DNA from: Thuidium tamariscinum
Taxonomy: Eukaryota; Streptophyta; Bryopsida; Hypnales; Thuidiaceae
DNA: 64,000 nt
Assembly (NCBI GenBank): GCA_947034885.2
Contig: OZ019759.1
Location: 3,040,501-3,104,500, forward strand
Direction of reading: 5' to 3'
Part shown: positions 46,690 through 57,089 of the stretch, one piece after another
Position numbering within the stretch: the stretch's first letter is position 1
Layout: each line of letters begins with the position of its first letter
Program-made: the position numbers and the translations under genes
Notes under the pieces: generated by a model
Database searches by the model: none
The model's input: only the letters and a program-made list of their open reading frames with translations
Told to the model about the DNA's origin: nothing

Positions 46690-49600
46690 GATTCCTAAAA
46701 TGACACTTGTGACGCAAAGATTTACTATTATTGTAGTGACAACCTTAATTTGAGTAGGGCTGTAATTCTTATAGGAAATTATAGTCACTCAATAGAAAAA
46801 ATCATGTATATAGACTCTACAAAAGAAATTACTATACTCATTGCAAATGAAGTTGCTAAAACCTCTATAGCCACAAATTCCACCATTGCCTTGTCCACTA
46901 GTATAGATTTCACGAACCACTCATTTCACCACAGAAAGGGAGTGAAGTAGATCTTGAAAGGAGAGGAAATAGAAGGGGTCATAGATTGCTTCAAGTTTCT
47001 AAATAGTAGTATATGGAATATCATCTCCTCTTTATGTTCAAACAACCAAAAAGGGTTCATTGACATCATTATGACTATAAAGAGGGAATCCAAGTTTGAA
47101 TTCATACACTATAATATCTTCCCAAGCCATAGCAAAGAAAAGGTTTACATCTTCAAAATGCTCATTGAAGGACCTAGAAGTAGAGTCGACTTGATGAGGC
47201 ACATGCAATTTGGAAGTGATCTACATAATGCGTAGATAATGTTTGACCATGCAAAGTACATGAACAATTGACCACCATGGCTTGCCACTTGTTCAACTTT
47301 CAGTACAAGAAAGAAATGACTATTGCAATTTGTAGCATGCAATCAAAAGATATAGAGATTCAAGTGTAGTTTTGAAGGTTGTTGAATGCTAAAGTGGAAA
47401 AAAAAAGAGTGCATATGCCAAATTTTAAGGGGTTCATGGTAGATAGGGCTATGTTCAATTGGAATGTGGTTTGCATTGTTTATGGTAGTGGTTCTGCAAA
47501 TGAGGTCTTAAAAAATCATGAGAGGGCTTGTTTACTACATAGGAATAATTCATTTGCAAACTTATATAGAAGCACATCAAGTAAACATTCCAACAATAGT
47601 ACATTACAGTATGTAAACAATACAAAGAATCAAAGACTTTGAATGAAGTGAAGACATGCTCACTTGCAATTAGGTCATGGTGGTTCTCATGTAGAGTTGT
47701 AAGTGAAGATTCATTTCATTACTTAGACCACTAGCTTGCATTTTGGCATATCTAGTATTTACAATGGAGAGGCTTCATGACAATGGTAATTGAATCTTCT
47801 TTTGGTATTGAAAATATTTTTTTATTCTATTAGAAATTGAGGACTAGAGATTTGAATTTGATAGTGGAAGAATTTTTTTCATAACTAGATCTAATTAGTG
47901 AAATATTTTAGTGCAAGTGATTGGAAATTTATGGTAATAAGAATTTGAAAGGTTCCAAAATGGGACTAGTATGGGCCATCACTTTGACATCCATCGGATT
48001 TGACGGCTCTAAGTATACCTTCATTTTCAACTCCCCCTTCAAATAGCTTCTAGTAATGACCATTTTGAATCACGTTCTAGTTGAAGATATAATCCTTTAC
48101 TATTTTTATTCTTATATAAAAATGAATTGTATTTAGAATCCATTGGATTTGATGGTTCTAAATATCTCTAATCATTGCATTCTATAAGTGGTACCTTGGA
48201 ATTTAGAGCAACTTTGACAACCTACTTCAAGGTACAATCTTATTAGATTTTTAATCTCATATAAAAAATCAGGATACTACAAATTTCTTAAATTCTATTT
48301 ATTTATTCTTTTCAATTATACTCTTTTAGACCTAAAACCTTGTACTAAAATGCTTGCAACTACGCAAAGCAATTTGAAATATAATTGGCATGACAATAGT
48401 GTTTCCATTTTGTACTCATTTTTTGCTATAATTGGATTTGTAGGGTCTTACTTTAGAAAAGATGACATATATGATTTTCTATAATTTGTCTAAAATGGTA
48501 TATAATAAGTGGCTATAAATGTTAGGAAGAAGAAAAAACAATTTGTTCGATGCATCTTGTTTTGACAATATTTGCACCTGGATGCAAATGACAAACTGCT
48601 GAACATCCCTAAGCAAATATGCATTAGGGTCAAGATCATCAAAGGGAGGAATTGAAGTTGAGAGGTGCAAGATGCACCAGATGCCTCAAAAAAATTGGAA
48701 AAGTATTGAATACATTGCCAAAAGCACATGGTGTGGGAACTTGAGTACCACATCTGGAAGGAGAAGAATTTTTGGAAGCACAAAGAAGACACTTGATGTA
48801 CCTATTGGTGATGTAAGAGATTAATATAGACCAAACAAAGTCAACTTTTTGTAGCCCTACGTTCAAAACTTCAAATATGGTCTAAAAAGGTTATAGAAGA
48901 TTTAATAAAAGGTACTCAAAATTGCAATGATGTCAATCCTCTCTACTATGTGACGCTTGGTAGTATGCAAATGCGATTGTAACACATTGAAGTGGCATAT
49001 TGCAAGGATCAAATACAAATTGAGTGCAAGATGCTTTGCTCAACAATAGACATCAAACATCAAGTGTACTTCAAGGATTGCAAAGGATAGAAAGGAAACT
49101 CAAGCTCCAACATATCATGGTAGAAAATAAGAGTTTTGAACTAAGCAAGAGGTGGTGGATTTCTCGTTCTGTTAGAATGACATTGAATGATGTGTAGAAG
49201 GCACAAAGAAGAAGTGAGTAATTGATTAGCTAGAGCTACTTGAAACTTAGCCTATACTAATACGGACCAATCTCAATCAAGAGAAGACCTTACTCTTATA
49301 GGATGCAAGTTTTTACCCCCACGATTGGCCCACATTATTGCCAACTAAATTCTTTACAATGGCTAAAATTTTTGAGCTTGTCTTTTTCAACCAATCATGT
49401 CCACCAAATCTAAATGCACATCCAATAGTAAAGAACAATCAAACAATTAAAAGACTTGCAAATGATCCAACTAAAGAACAATAAAACAAATGGAAAAGTG
49501 TTGGAAATATTAGAGGACAAATTCTAGAAGTAATCTTTATACCTCTTCTAGGACTTGGTGTAATAGTGGTGTTGGAGACTAGGGTGGAGTGAAATAAAAA

Positions 49601-49847
49601 TGTATATCAAGTGACAATTGGTATATTTCCTTATATCCTATATGTATAAGTTCTAATTTTATCAGTATAGTGGTGTCCCTTGTCAAAAAAAAAGTGCAAT
49701 GTGTAAATCGTAAGCACTTATACTATTTATATAAGTAATTTTGCAGGATGGATATTCATGATGACAAATTCATTTATGCACTTAGATATAGCTTCAATGA
49801 CTTGAAGCTATTACTAGTCCAAGTAGAGATCATCATTATTTCTAAGT
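46690..49847 (+). pseudogene. Decayed SWIM-MULE transposase copy 3 (E2)
   Basis: Collinear with copy 2. CDAKIYYY..., ILIANEVAKTSIATNSTIAL and KEKVYIFKM...RVDLM (46690-47235) lead into a TAG (47233-47235) and IMFDHAK, the catalytic start. The exon 1 end ERLHDNG near 47785 and the exon 2 start at about 48444 keep the same intron position. Exon 2 is closer to copy 1 than to copy 2 (for example SIKCTS/NIKCTSRIAK, FFNQSCPPN, QTIKRLAN) but has many stops, mostly explained by C-to-T or G-to-A changes, plus small indels. The SWIM region is scrambled. It is a dead relic of E2's transposase. Confidence 0.8.
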
Positions 49848-50279
49848 AGGTATGGTTAGTTTTTGGTGTGTATTACATTCATATTGTATTTCTTTACATA
49901 TAGTGCAATTGAAATGATATATTCTAATTTTGAAGGCATCTTTTTTGGCATCTGTTTCTATTTTTTGACCTTTTTTTAATTCACTCACTTTTGGAATTGT
50001 CCATATACATTCCGGGTAGTGAAAAAAATACAATTTACCATTGGAATGTGATACAAGTCTTTGTATTTAAAGTGGTTGGCATATTCTTTGCTATGGTTCA
50101 GAAACAAATTTCCTAACCTCTAAATACATAGCACTAAACAATAATTGCCCAAAAGTAGAGGATTCTATGACAATCCATGGTTATAGGAGGCACGGTTATA
50201 GGTACCAAAATTTACTATAAATAATAAAAAATTTGTTCTAATTTTTGAAAAAGTCAACCAAAAACAAAATTCAACTAAA

Positions 50280-50376
50280 TTTTTTCCAAAAAAAAGTGCT
50301 TCAAGTTCACCACTCGCAACCTTCACGCTCGCAGCTCACAAGCTCACCGCTCCACACTCGAGCACTAGCGTCATTG
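50280..50376 (-). mobile_element. Right terminal inverted repeat of E2
   Basis: CACGCTCGCAGCTCACAAGCTCACCGCTCCACACTCGAGCACTAGCGTCATTG, nearly the same as E1's right end. The adjacent CTTGTTGTTT pairs with CTTGCTGTTT at 24023. 50377-51260 holds only AT-rich sequence with short frames and no gene I can support. Confidence 0.8.
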
Positions 50377-51263
50377 CTTGTTGTTTGCCCTCTGTGATGA
50401 AATATTGATAGTTGCTCCCAACCTAAGCTACATACAAGGTTTAATAAGTAATTGTCATGCACCCACAAAGTAGAAGGGAATGGAAAGTGTTTTGGTGACT
50501 CAAGCGAGTACAACGTGTCTAATGTTTTTTGTTTGTAAAACATGTGCGGAATTAATGTTCTTTTCTTTGTATCGTATAATGTGAATTTTGTTATCTTGAA
50601 TGGCGGTATTCAAAATGCCATTTTTGGAACGCACGGTCTAAGCTGAAAATAAACATGTAGGACCGGTATGATTTTTTTGAAAGTTTTCACATGCATAGAT
50701 TTCTAAAATACATGATACATTCAGATGTTAGGCCGCACGGTCTGAAGCATCCTGAACAGCCATATATTGAAGACACCTACTACTCATACGAATTCCAAAA
50801 ATCAATAACATTTGTACATCAGATCACGCGCTGTGAACCTTAAAAAGTGTGAAAGTAATGGAATACATGCGCTATAAAATAATTCTCGATTTTTTGCTCA
50901 TTCCTATTGAAATAGCTATTTCCATATATTTTTTGACAGAAAGAAGGCCTTATTGCTTTCAGGGTTATACCTCATCATTTTTCCATAGAGTGCAATCTAT
51001 ACTTACACCCCATTTCAATTGGCCCAAATCACTCATAACTTCCATTTCTTTTGCAACATGTAAAAAAATTTTGAATTTCTTTTCTTGGAGCATTCAACAG
51101 TAGTATCATATACCTAACTTGTATAAAGATGTTTGGTATGAATTCCTGAAAATTAGACTACAGAAGTTGCAAGATATTTGCAACTAGAGCTTTGTCGATT
51201 TCAAGTGGACAAATAAATATTCTTGAATTGGCTCATCAGGGGACTAGATTATTTGACTTTGAA

Positions 51264-51430
51264 TTTTTACTTTTGTTGAAAATTGTTTTTCCTATTTTCA
51301 ACAAATAAAAACATTAAAGCACCTATTTTCTAGAACAGAACTCTACGTCCAAAAAACATCCTAGAAAGTATTTGCTTTAACGTTTGAATTTGTAGAAAAT
51401 AGGAAAAACAATTTTCAACAAAAGTAAAAA
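51264..51430. repeat. Hairpin element with ~58-bp inverted arms
   Basis: 51264-51321 (TTTTTACTTTTGTTGAAAAT...TTAAAGCA) and 51373-51430 are inverted with few mismatches around a 51-bp spacer that itself contains TTTCTAG / CTAGAAA. It may be a small foldback or MITE-like element. No terminal duplication is evident. Confidence 0.8.
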
Positions 51431-52350
51431 TTGTCCATTTGGGAAGACTTTTTGGTGATGCAATTTGACCACAAAAATGAGGTCAAAATCATTTCTAATG
51501 TTTGGAATTGCATGCACAAAGAAGGCCTATTTGCACGAATGTGGAGGATATGAAATAATGCATTTTTAGATTTCCTTTGCTAGAAAGATGTATACCTATT
51601 AAGAGAAGATACCATAGAAATGTCGGCTAAAAAAAATTAATACTAACCGCTCAGTAGTACTAAAAACCCCACTATGTCAAAGTGTGACAAATTAACAAAA
51701 TCAACTTTTTAATATGAAATGATTTTTAAAATTTTTGAAAAATAAGAAACTCAATTTTTGTCACGATCTTTAGAAATATATTTTTTGATTTGGGCATTGG
51801 ATTCATACATGGAAAGTTATAGCGCTCCAAAATCAGAACGCAACGAAACTGCTAGGTGTTTTGTGCAATCACCTTCTATAATTATATCAAAACCATCAAA
51901 TCTTGGAAATCCCAAAACAAGGGGATGATGGATTAGAATTGTGATTGTCATGAACTATCCTGACTGTAGTTTAAAAAATGCAATAATTCAATCTCATGTT
52001 TATTTCAATGAAGACACTTGTGTTGGTTTCGTTTTCATTTTCACTAGTTTTTTAATAGGAAAAAATTTATAACGGATTTAAGGCAATGTGTTGAACATTT
52101 CTACGTTACCATCTCAAGAGACCCTCATTTCAAATCCAATCCAATAAACAATACTGAACATATGATAGTCATTTTCTTCCATTTGAATTGTAAAGGAATG
52201 TTTAGTAACTACTACCTCCTAAGTTTCAAAATTTGTGGAAAAAATAGGTGATAGCAACGATGTGTCTAACCATATGCAAAGCAAATGAATTTGTAAATAA
52301 CACTATGCAATTGTCAATTGTATCACAATTCTACAATTGTATGCCAAATA

Positions 52351-52921
52351 CTACCTCCATCCCAAAATGATCTTCCTATTTAACAAAATATTATGGATTA
52401 ATGCCAAAAATAACATTTAAAAGTCCCCTTTGGATTTGAAAGCAAGTTTGGTTTACTCTTTAAGTTAGTATCTTTGAAATTTTGAGTTTTGAAAGCCTTT
52501 TCCAAAGTGTAATTCTCTAATATTGAAAAGTAGAATTTTGGAGGCATTTTCAAAAAGCACGAGTAGGCACTTAAATTTTGAATTCGAGGTTTTTATTTTG
52601 TGGGTGATTAATATAGGCCTAAGACCATGTATAAACCTTTGTTCCATCTACCAAAGCTTCACCTCCTTCAAGTAGGCAACACTCAAAGAGATGCAAGAAA
52701 TACAAACAAAAAGTGTTGATTAACCCCTTTAGTCATTTCTTTTGTCTTTTGATTGATGATTTTATAAATGGAAGGGAAATTATTGCTTAAAGTTTATTTT
52801 GCTAGTCTTGTATAAGAATTAGAATCCAAGTCTGACAAATTTTCATATCGGAAAAGGCAACAAGATCATTTTGGGACAAAAAATTAGGGCCAACATGAAG
52901 ATCATTTTGGGACGGAGGGAG
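52351..52921. mobile_element. Stowaway-type MITE (~571 bp)
   Basis: Left end CTACCTCCATCCCAAAATGA and right end TCATTTTGGGACGGAGGGAG are inverted and flanked by TA (52349-52350, 52922-52923). The CTCCCTCCGTCCC terminus and TA target are diagnostic of Stowaway (Tc1/mariner-derived) MITEs. The interior has no transposase frame. A second copy of the inner repeat (AAGATCATTTTGGGAC) lies near 52862. Confidence 0.88.
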
Positions 52922-53544
52922 TACTAGTTATTGATGGTTTTCCAGAAATCCTCCATTTTGGACAAGAATCTTCTACATTGGGGGATAATGGCCAGCCTTT
53001 TTTTTCCCGGCACCGTGTAGCTACATTGCACCATTTCAAATAAATGTCTTTTTTTTGCCAAATAAAAGTAATCTTTTTTTGCCTAAAATTTTCTAAAATC
53101 TCTTAAAAATATGGATGAAGTTACCAAATTTGGATGAAAAAGTGTCTGAATATGACTGAAAAGTGTTTTCAAGCCCCAAAGATGGATGAATGTCGAATTA
53201 CAATGCTTCACCATCTTGACACTTTCTCAAAAAGTAAAAGAAAAGGGCTGGTAACGGTCACTAGCTTTGGGACAGGCTTGAGTGGCCTCTGTAGCTCTAG
53301 AGGAAGTTCGGAATTTTTCCCCTGACGTTTAGGTTCGGCCCAAACCTAGACGGCCGTGCCAAACCTGGTGGCATCGGTTGGTCGTCATCTACACGGGATC
53401 AGGGTCTAGCGCTCATTTCAAGGTTTTCTGTTTTGCTCTTCCTCTCCCACCGCTCTGTCTCCCTGCTGCACCGTGAGAAATCTTAGTTGCTCTCTCTTGT
53501 TTTGTGTCTCCTTGCTGCATGCGCTTCTTAGTGTTTGTTGTGTT

Positions 53545-53665
53545 TCAGCATTCTGTTGATTGTGAGCGTGCGCGAGGGAGTCCCTTTGAACGCCGACGTT
53601 TTCTGTATTTCACCATTTTGTTCATTGTATGCGTGCGCGAGGGAGTCGATTTGAACGCTGCCCTT
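53545..53665. repeat. ~76-bp tandem duplication
   Basis: ATT.TGTT.ATTGT..GCGTGCGCGAGGGAGTC followed by TTTGAACGC occurs twice, near 53550 and 53625. Overlapping short frames are not convincing genes. 53300-54000 otherwise looks like mixed low-copy sequence. Confidence 0.65.
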
Positions 53666-54325
53666 TCCATTTTCCTTTGTCCGCAACGACTGGACCAACT
53701 CTTCTCTCGTTGCGTCGTGTTGGCAACTCCATTGCCGAATCGATTGCGCCACACCGAATTGATTGTGACGTAAGATCCTCCTTCTTTACAGCTGCACTTG
53801 TTCAATGTAGTTTCAGGCACTCATTTTAGTTATTGAGGGAGTTGGCAAGCAGAATGGTGCTTGTGTTTGGATTTTATATTGGTTCAATCACGGTTTGGAA
53901 TTTTTGTTGCTTTAGCGTTTGAAATGTGAATTGCCTAGTGTCACAGTCCGAAAATATCATGTAAGTAAAATAGGAAGATAGTTTATAGAATAGTTTAATT
54001 TTTCAAAATTTTTAGGTTTAGATATGGGGAGGAGAAGACATTTAGAGTCTTTTTACCCTGGGATCCGTCTAAACCGAATTGACCAAGGAGAGTTTCCGAA
54101 TTGTGAGTGTAAGTTTCCGGATCCAAATTCCTCAGTATCCGGAATGGAACTTTCCGGAGGACAGAAGTGGACAAAGACGGATCCGGTACACTCTAGGGCG
54201 GATCCGAACTAGTTCCGGATGGACGGCACCTACAGGTCTACGCTGCCGACCTACGGAAACTAGCGTAACGGCTCGGGAACGACACACCGTTCCGATGAGA
54301 ACCGGGAACGCAGGGTACCGACTGG

Positions 54326-54334
54326 TATATAAAC
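54326..54334 (+). promoter_or_regulatory. TATA-like element upstream of the coiled-coil ORF
   Basis: GGTATATAAACC about 180 bp upstream of the start codon at 54507, in GC-richer sequence. A reasonable core promoter candidate for the following gene. Confidence 0.45.
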
Positions 54335-54506
54335 CACTCCGCCCCACCTCATTTTCCCTTTTCGATTTGGCAAATCGAGGTACGCTTGTGTGCAGGTTTT
54401 GGAGCGCATATAGAGAGAGAAAGAGTGGTGAGCAGTAGAGATCGGTTCCGGGTTTAGTTCAGGGTCGGTGCCAACCGCACCGACAAGTTCCGACTCGGGC
54501 AGAGAA

Positions 54507-56507
54507 ATGGCGAGCTCCTCCAATCCGAAACGGATGGTGGTGACTGCCAAGGCGATTTCGCCACTCATCTCTTCCGATCCGCAGCATCGGAAGGAGTTAG
54601 AGGATGATTTAGTCTTCCTAGGGTGTGAGGGTCTAATCCAACGCCCGTGGAGTGTAAAGAGTGACGAGATGGTGCAGGAACTCCTCACGGGAGTTCCAAA
54701 TTAGTACCAACTCATGGTGAGGGGTAGACCGCCTTCATGGTCGCCGGAAGTCTAGGCGGAAGTTTACGGGTTTGAGAAAACCGGATTAGGTATGGCTCCC
54801 CAGACGGACAAGTTTAGCGTCACGAAGTTCCGGAATCCGCCCCACTCAAAGGATGGATATTCGGTTCCGGATTGCACGAATGACTGGCATAGACGGATGT
54901 TGGAATTCCTGATTCTCATCCTCTACCTGGAAAAGCCTACCCGTGTCACTGTGACAGTAGCAAACACCATTTTCGGATGTTTCGTGAAGCAGATAGTCAA
55001 TTGGAGCCTAGTCCTCCAGTATGTAGTTAATTGACTAGCCAAACATGTTGGATGGGAGAAGACCAGCCCTATCAGCGCCTACTTGTTCCATTTGTACTAT
55101 CACAATGACATACTCAGCGGACCGGAAATCCTCTCCTATGAGACCGGAGTTCAGATCCTAAGGTACGGCTTGATGGATGAAGTGGACAAGGATCCGGAGG
55201 ATCTAGAGGACGAGCGGATGGAAGAAGAACCTCAGGAGCTGAAGCCGGCCAGCCAACCGGAGCGGAAGGCGGAACGGAAGAAATCCACGACGTCGGATAA
55301 GAGGGGCAATCCAGACCCGGATCCACCCGGATTGACTCCGGGTAAGAAGAAGAGGAACCACTTCGATACCGTCATCCGACACGCCATGATGGCACATGCG
55401 GGTAGCAACAATCACCAAGCAATACTCAAGCAGATCTACGTCAAGCTGGGCGGAGTAAAGATCGAGGACATTCCGGAAGTCTTGGACCATCTTCCGACTC
55501 ATGAGGTGTTACGGAAGAAGGACGAGGAGATCCGGAAGTGGGAGGAAGAAGCCCGGATCCAGACGGATTGGATCCGACAGGCGGAGGATCTGACCCGAGT
55601 AGTTGAAGAAGGGCGGAAGAAGGCGGAAGAGGAGCGGAACGGGCTCCAGAGCACGGTGAGCTATCTGGAGAGTGACCTTAGTGTCGCCAACGGAAAGATC
55701 AGCGAAGCTACCACCCTGGTCCACAACCTACAAGGATTGGTGGCCTAGCCGGCGGAAGTAGTGGTGAGGGCCCAACTGTTTTCCGCCCGGTTGATACAAG
55801 AGGGGCACGTCACCGGATCAAAGCTCCTCACCATCTTGGTGGATTACCAAGCCAAGTTGGAGGGGGTACTGAAGGAGATGAGGGCCTTGGTTGGGTCCCT
55901 CAATCCGGAAATGGGAGAGGGCCTTCCGAACCTGCTCAACCAGCAGGTTTACACTGACTTCAACCCCGGAGCACAAGGATGGATGTCAACGGATTGGAAA
56001 CTGCTCGGTGACTCTCCAGTCATGAAGAACCTCGGCGAACTCGGATCGGATCCGAAGGCGGCCGAACTGTCAACCACACCGACGGATCCGCTCGAGAAGA
56101 AGGCAGCACCACGACTTGACCTGGAGATCCAGATGAAGGCCCTAACGAATCCGGCCAGGGAGAATCCGGCGAGGGAAGATCCGGACAAGTTCGCCCATAT
56201 GAAGGAGCCGGACAAGGTTCCGCACAACACACCAGTCATCCTGGACGACTTGGACAAGGAAGACGACCCGCCCATCATCATCCGTGACGAAGTTGGGGAG
56301 CAGAGTGAATTCCAGGGAGTAGAGTGGTCGGAAAGCTCAAAGGCGGATTCGGAGGAGACCTCGACAGAAGACAGCGGAACGCCGCCGGCCCCGATTTAGA
56401 AGAGGCAGATCCGTTCCGCCACCAAGAAGGCTCCACTTGCCAAGGCAGTGACGCACAGGAGTTCAGTTCCGCCCGCGGGTACTACATCGAAGCGGGCACG
56501 TAAGTAG
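54507..56507 (+). pseudogene. Transposon-like coiled-coil ORF of unknown function, five in-frame stops
   Basis: A single frame from ATG 54507 (MASSSNPKRMVV) to TAG 56505-56507, 666 codons, interrupted by TAG 54702, TAG 54753, TGA 55032, TAG 55746 and TAG 56397. Codon use and composition stay constant across the stops, so they look like point mutations in one gene. The first ~200 residues are compact and aromatic (FLGCEGLIQRPW, YGFEKTGLG, WHRRMLEFLILILYLE). A Pro/Lys-rich linker follows, then a strong coiled coil at about residues 330-415 (EEIRKWEEEARIQTDW, RKKAEEERNGL) and an acidic tail ending in a basic segment. I do not recognise the family. Plant transposons often encode such accessory or gag-like proteins, so mobile-element origin is likely but unproven. 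Confidence 0.6.
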
Positions 56508-57089
56508 GACAAAGTAGAGTAGTTAGACGGCTTTTTGAGATTTTGGATGGAAGATTCCTGGTCGGATTTCCCGGATGTCGGCCCCGATCCGGAACTTTAG
56601 GAATAACTAGCCGGACCTTTCCGGATAATCCGGTTGGGCTCCGATTGGTTGTTTCGGATTTTCTTTTGCCTTGTTGGCATTCCGTTTCTGTTTTTAGGCT
56701 TTGACTTTTGTTTTGATTTGGGCTTTTAAGGGGCAAGCAAGTTAGTTGGCCTGTCATTCCCTCCTAGCACATATTCATGTATTATCATTCCTTTCTTTAA
56801 TCTGAGCCAGCAGGTGAACATTCCAGCTCTGACTTTTGTGTTTGGGATTCTCTTGGTGTGTTTGTTTGAAGTGTTGAGAGTTAAGAGGGACAGGTGAGGA
56901 GGAATTCGGATTTTTAGGCAACTGAGATCTGAACTAAGTGACTAATTTTCGAGAGTCGGGGTCTTGACTCCGAAGTTTGAGCGTGGAGCCTTTAATTTAC
57001 CGGAACGGTGATCCGGTGTGAGTCCAGGAGTGACGCGGAGGAGGTTCTGGAATCACAGGGGTGGATCCGTGCGGAGCTAAGCACACTAC

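Larger units (their letters stand above)
24033..50376. mobile_element. Element E2: large MULE-type transposon, interrupted by E3
   Basis: The left terminus CAAGGTTGCTAG (24033) and right terminus CTAGCGTCATTG (ending 50376) are inverted and followed inwards by GTGAGC-rich sequence. Flanking 10-bp target duplications are CTTGCTGTTT (24023-24032) and CTTGTTGTTT (50377-50386), one mismatch. Removing E3 and its duplicated target leaves about 11.8 kb. Contents are a decayed ParB-methyltransferase-like gene (-, 24.6-28.6 kb), hairpins centred on GTCGGATCCGAC, a large split inverted repeat, and a decayed SWIM transposase (+, 46.7-49.85 kb). The 8-11-bp duplications typical of MULEs agree with the SWIM transposase. 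The many stops show it is old. Confidence 0.82.
54040..57070. repeat. Region saturated with GGATCC and TCCGGA palindromes
   Basis: At least ten GGATCC and ten TCCGGA hexamers by eye, in coding and non-coding parts alike. Examples are near 54060, 54118, 54179, 54202, 55190, 55320, 55554, 56043, 56084 and 57064 for GGATCC, and near 54113, 54138, 54155, 54213, 54832, 55476, 55532, 55908, 56588 and 56617 for TCCGGA. Both are rare in the neighbouring AT-rich DNA. The block ends abruptly near 57080. Confidence 0.7.

Noticed and set aside
22301-56399. Reassigned genetic code (TAG as sense)
   Set aside because: The TAGs stand for different amino acids (W in one place, probably Q in others), TAG also ends the kinase-like ORF, and the decayed copies carry all stop types; mutation is simpler.
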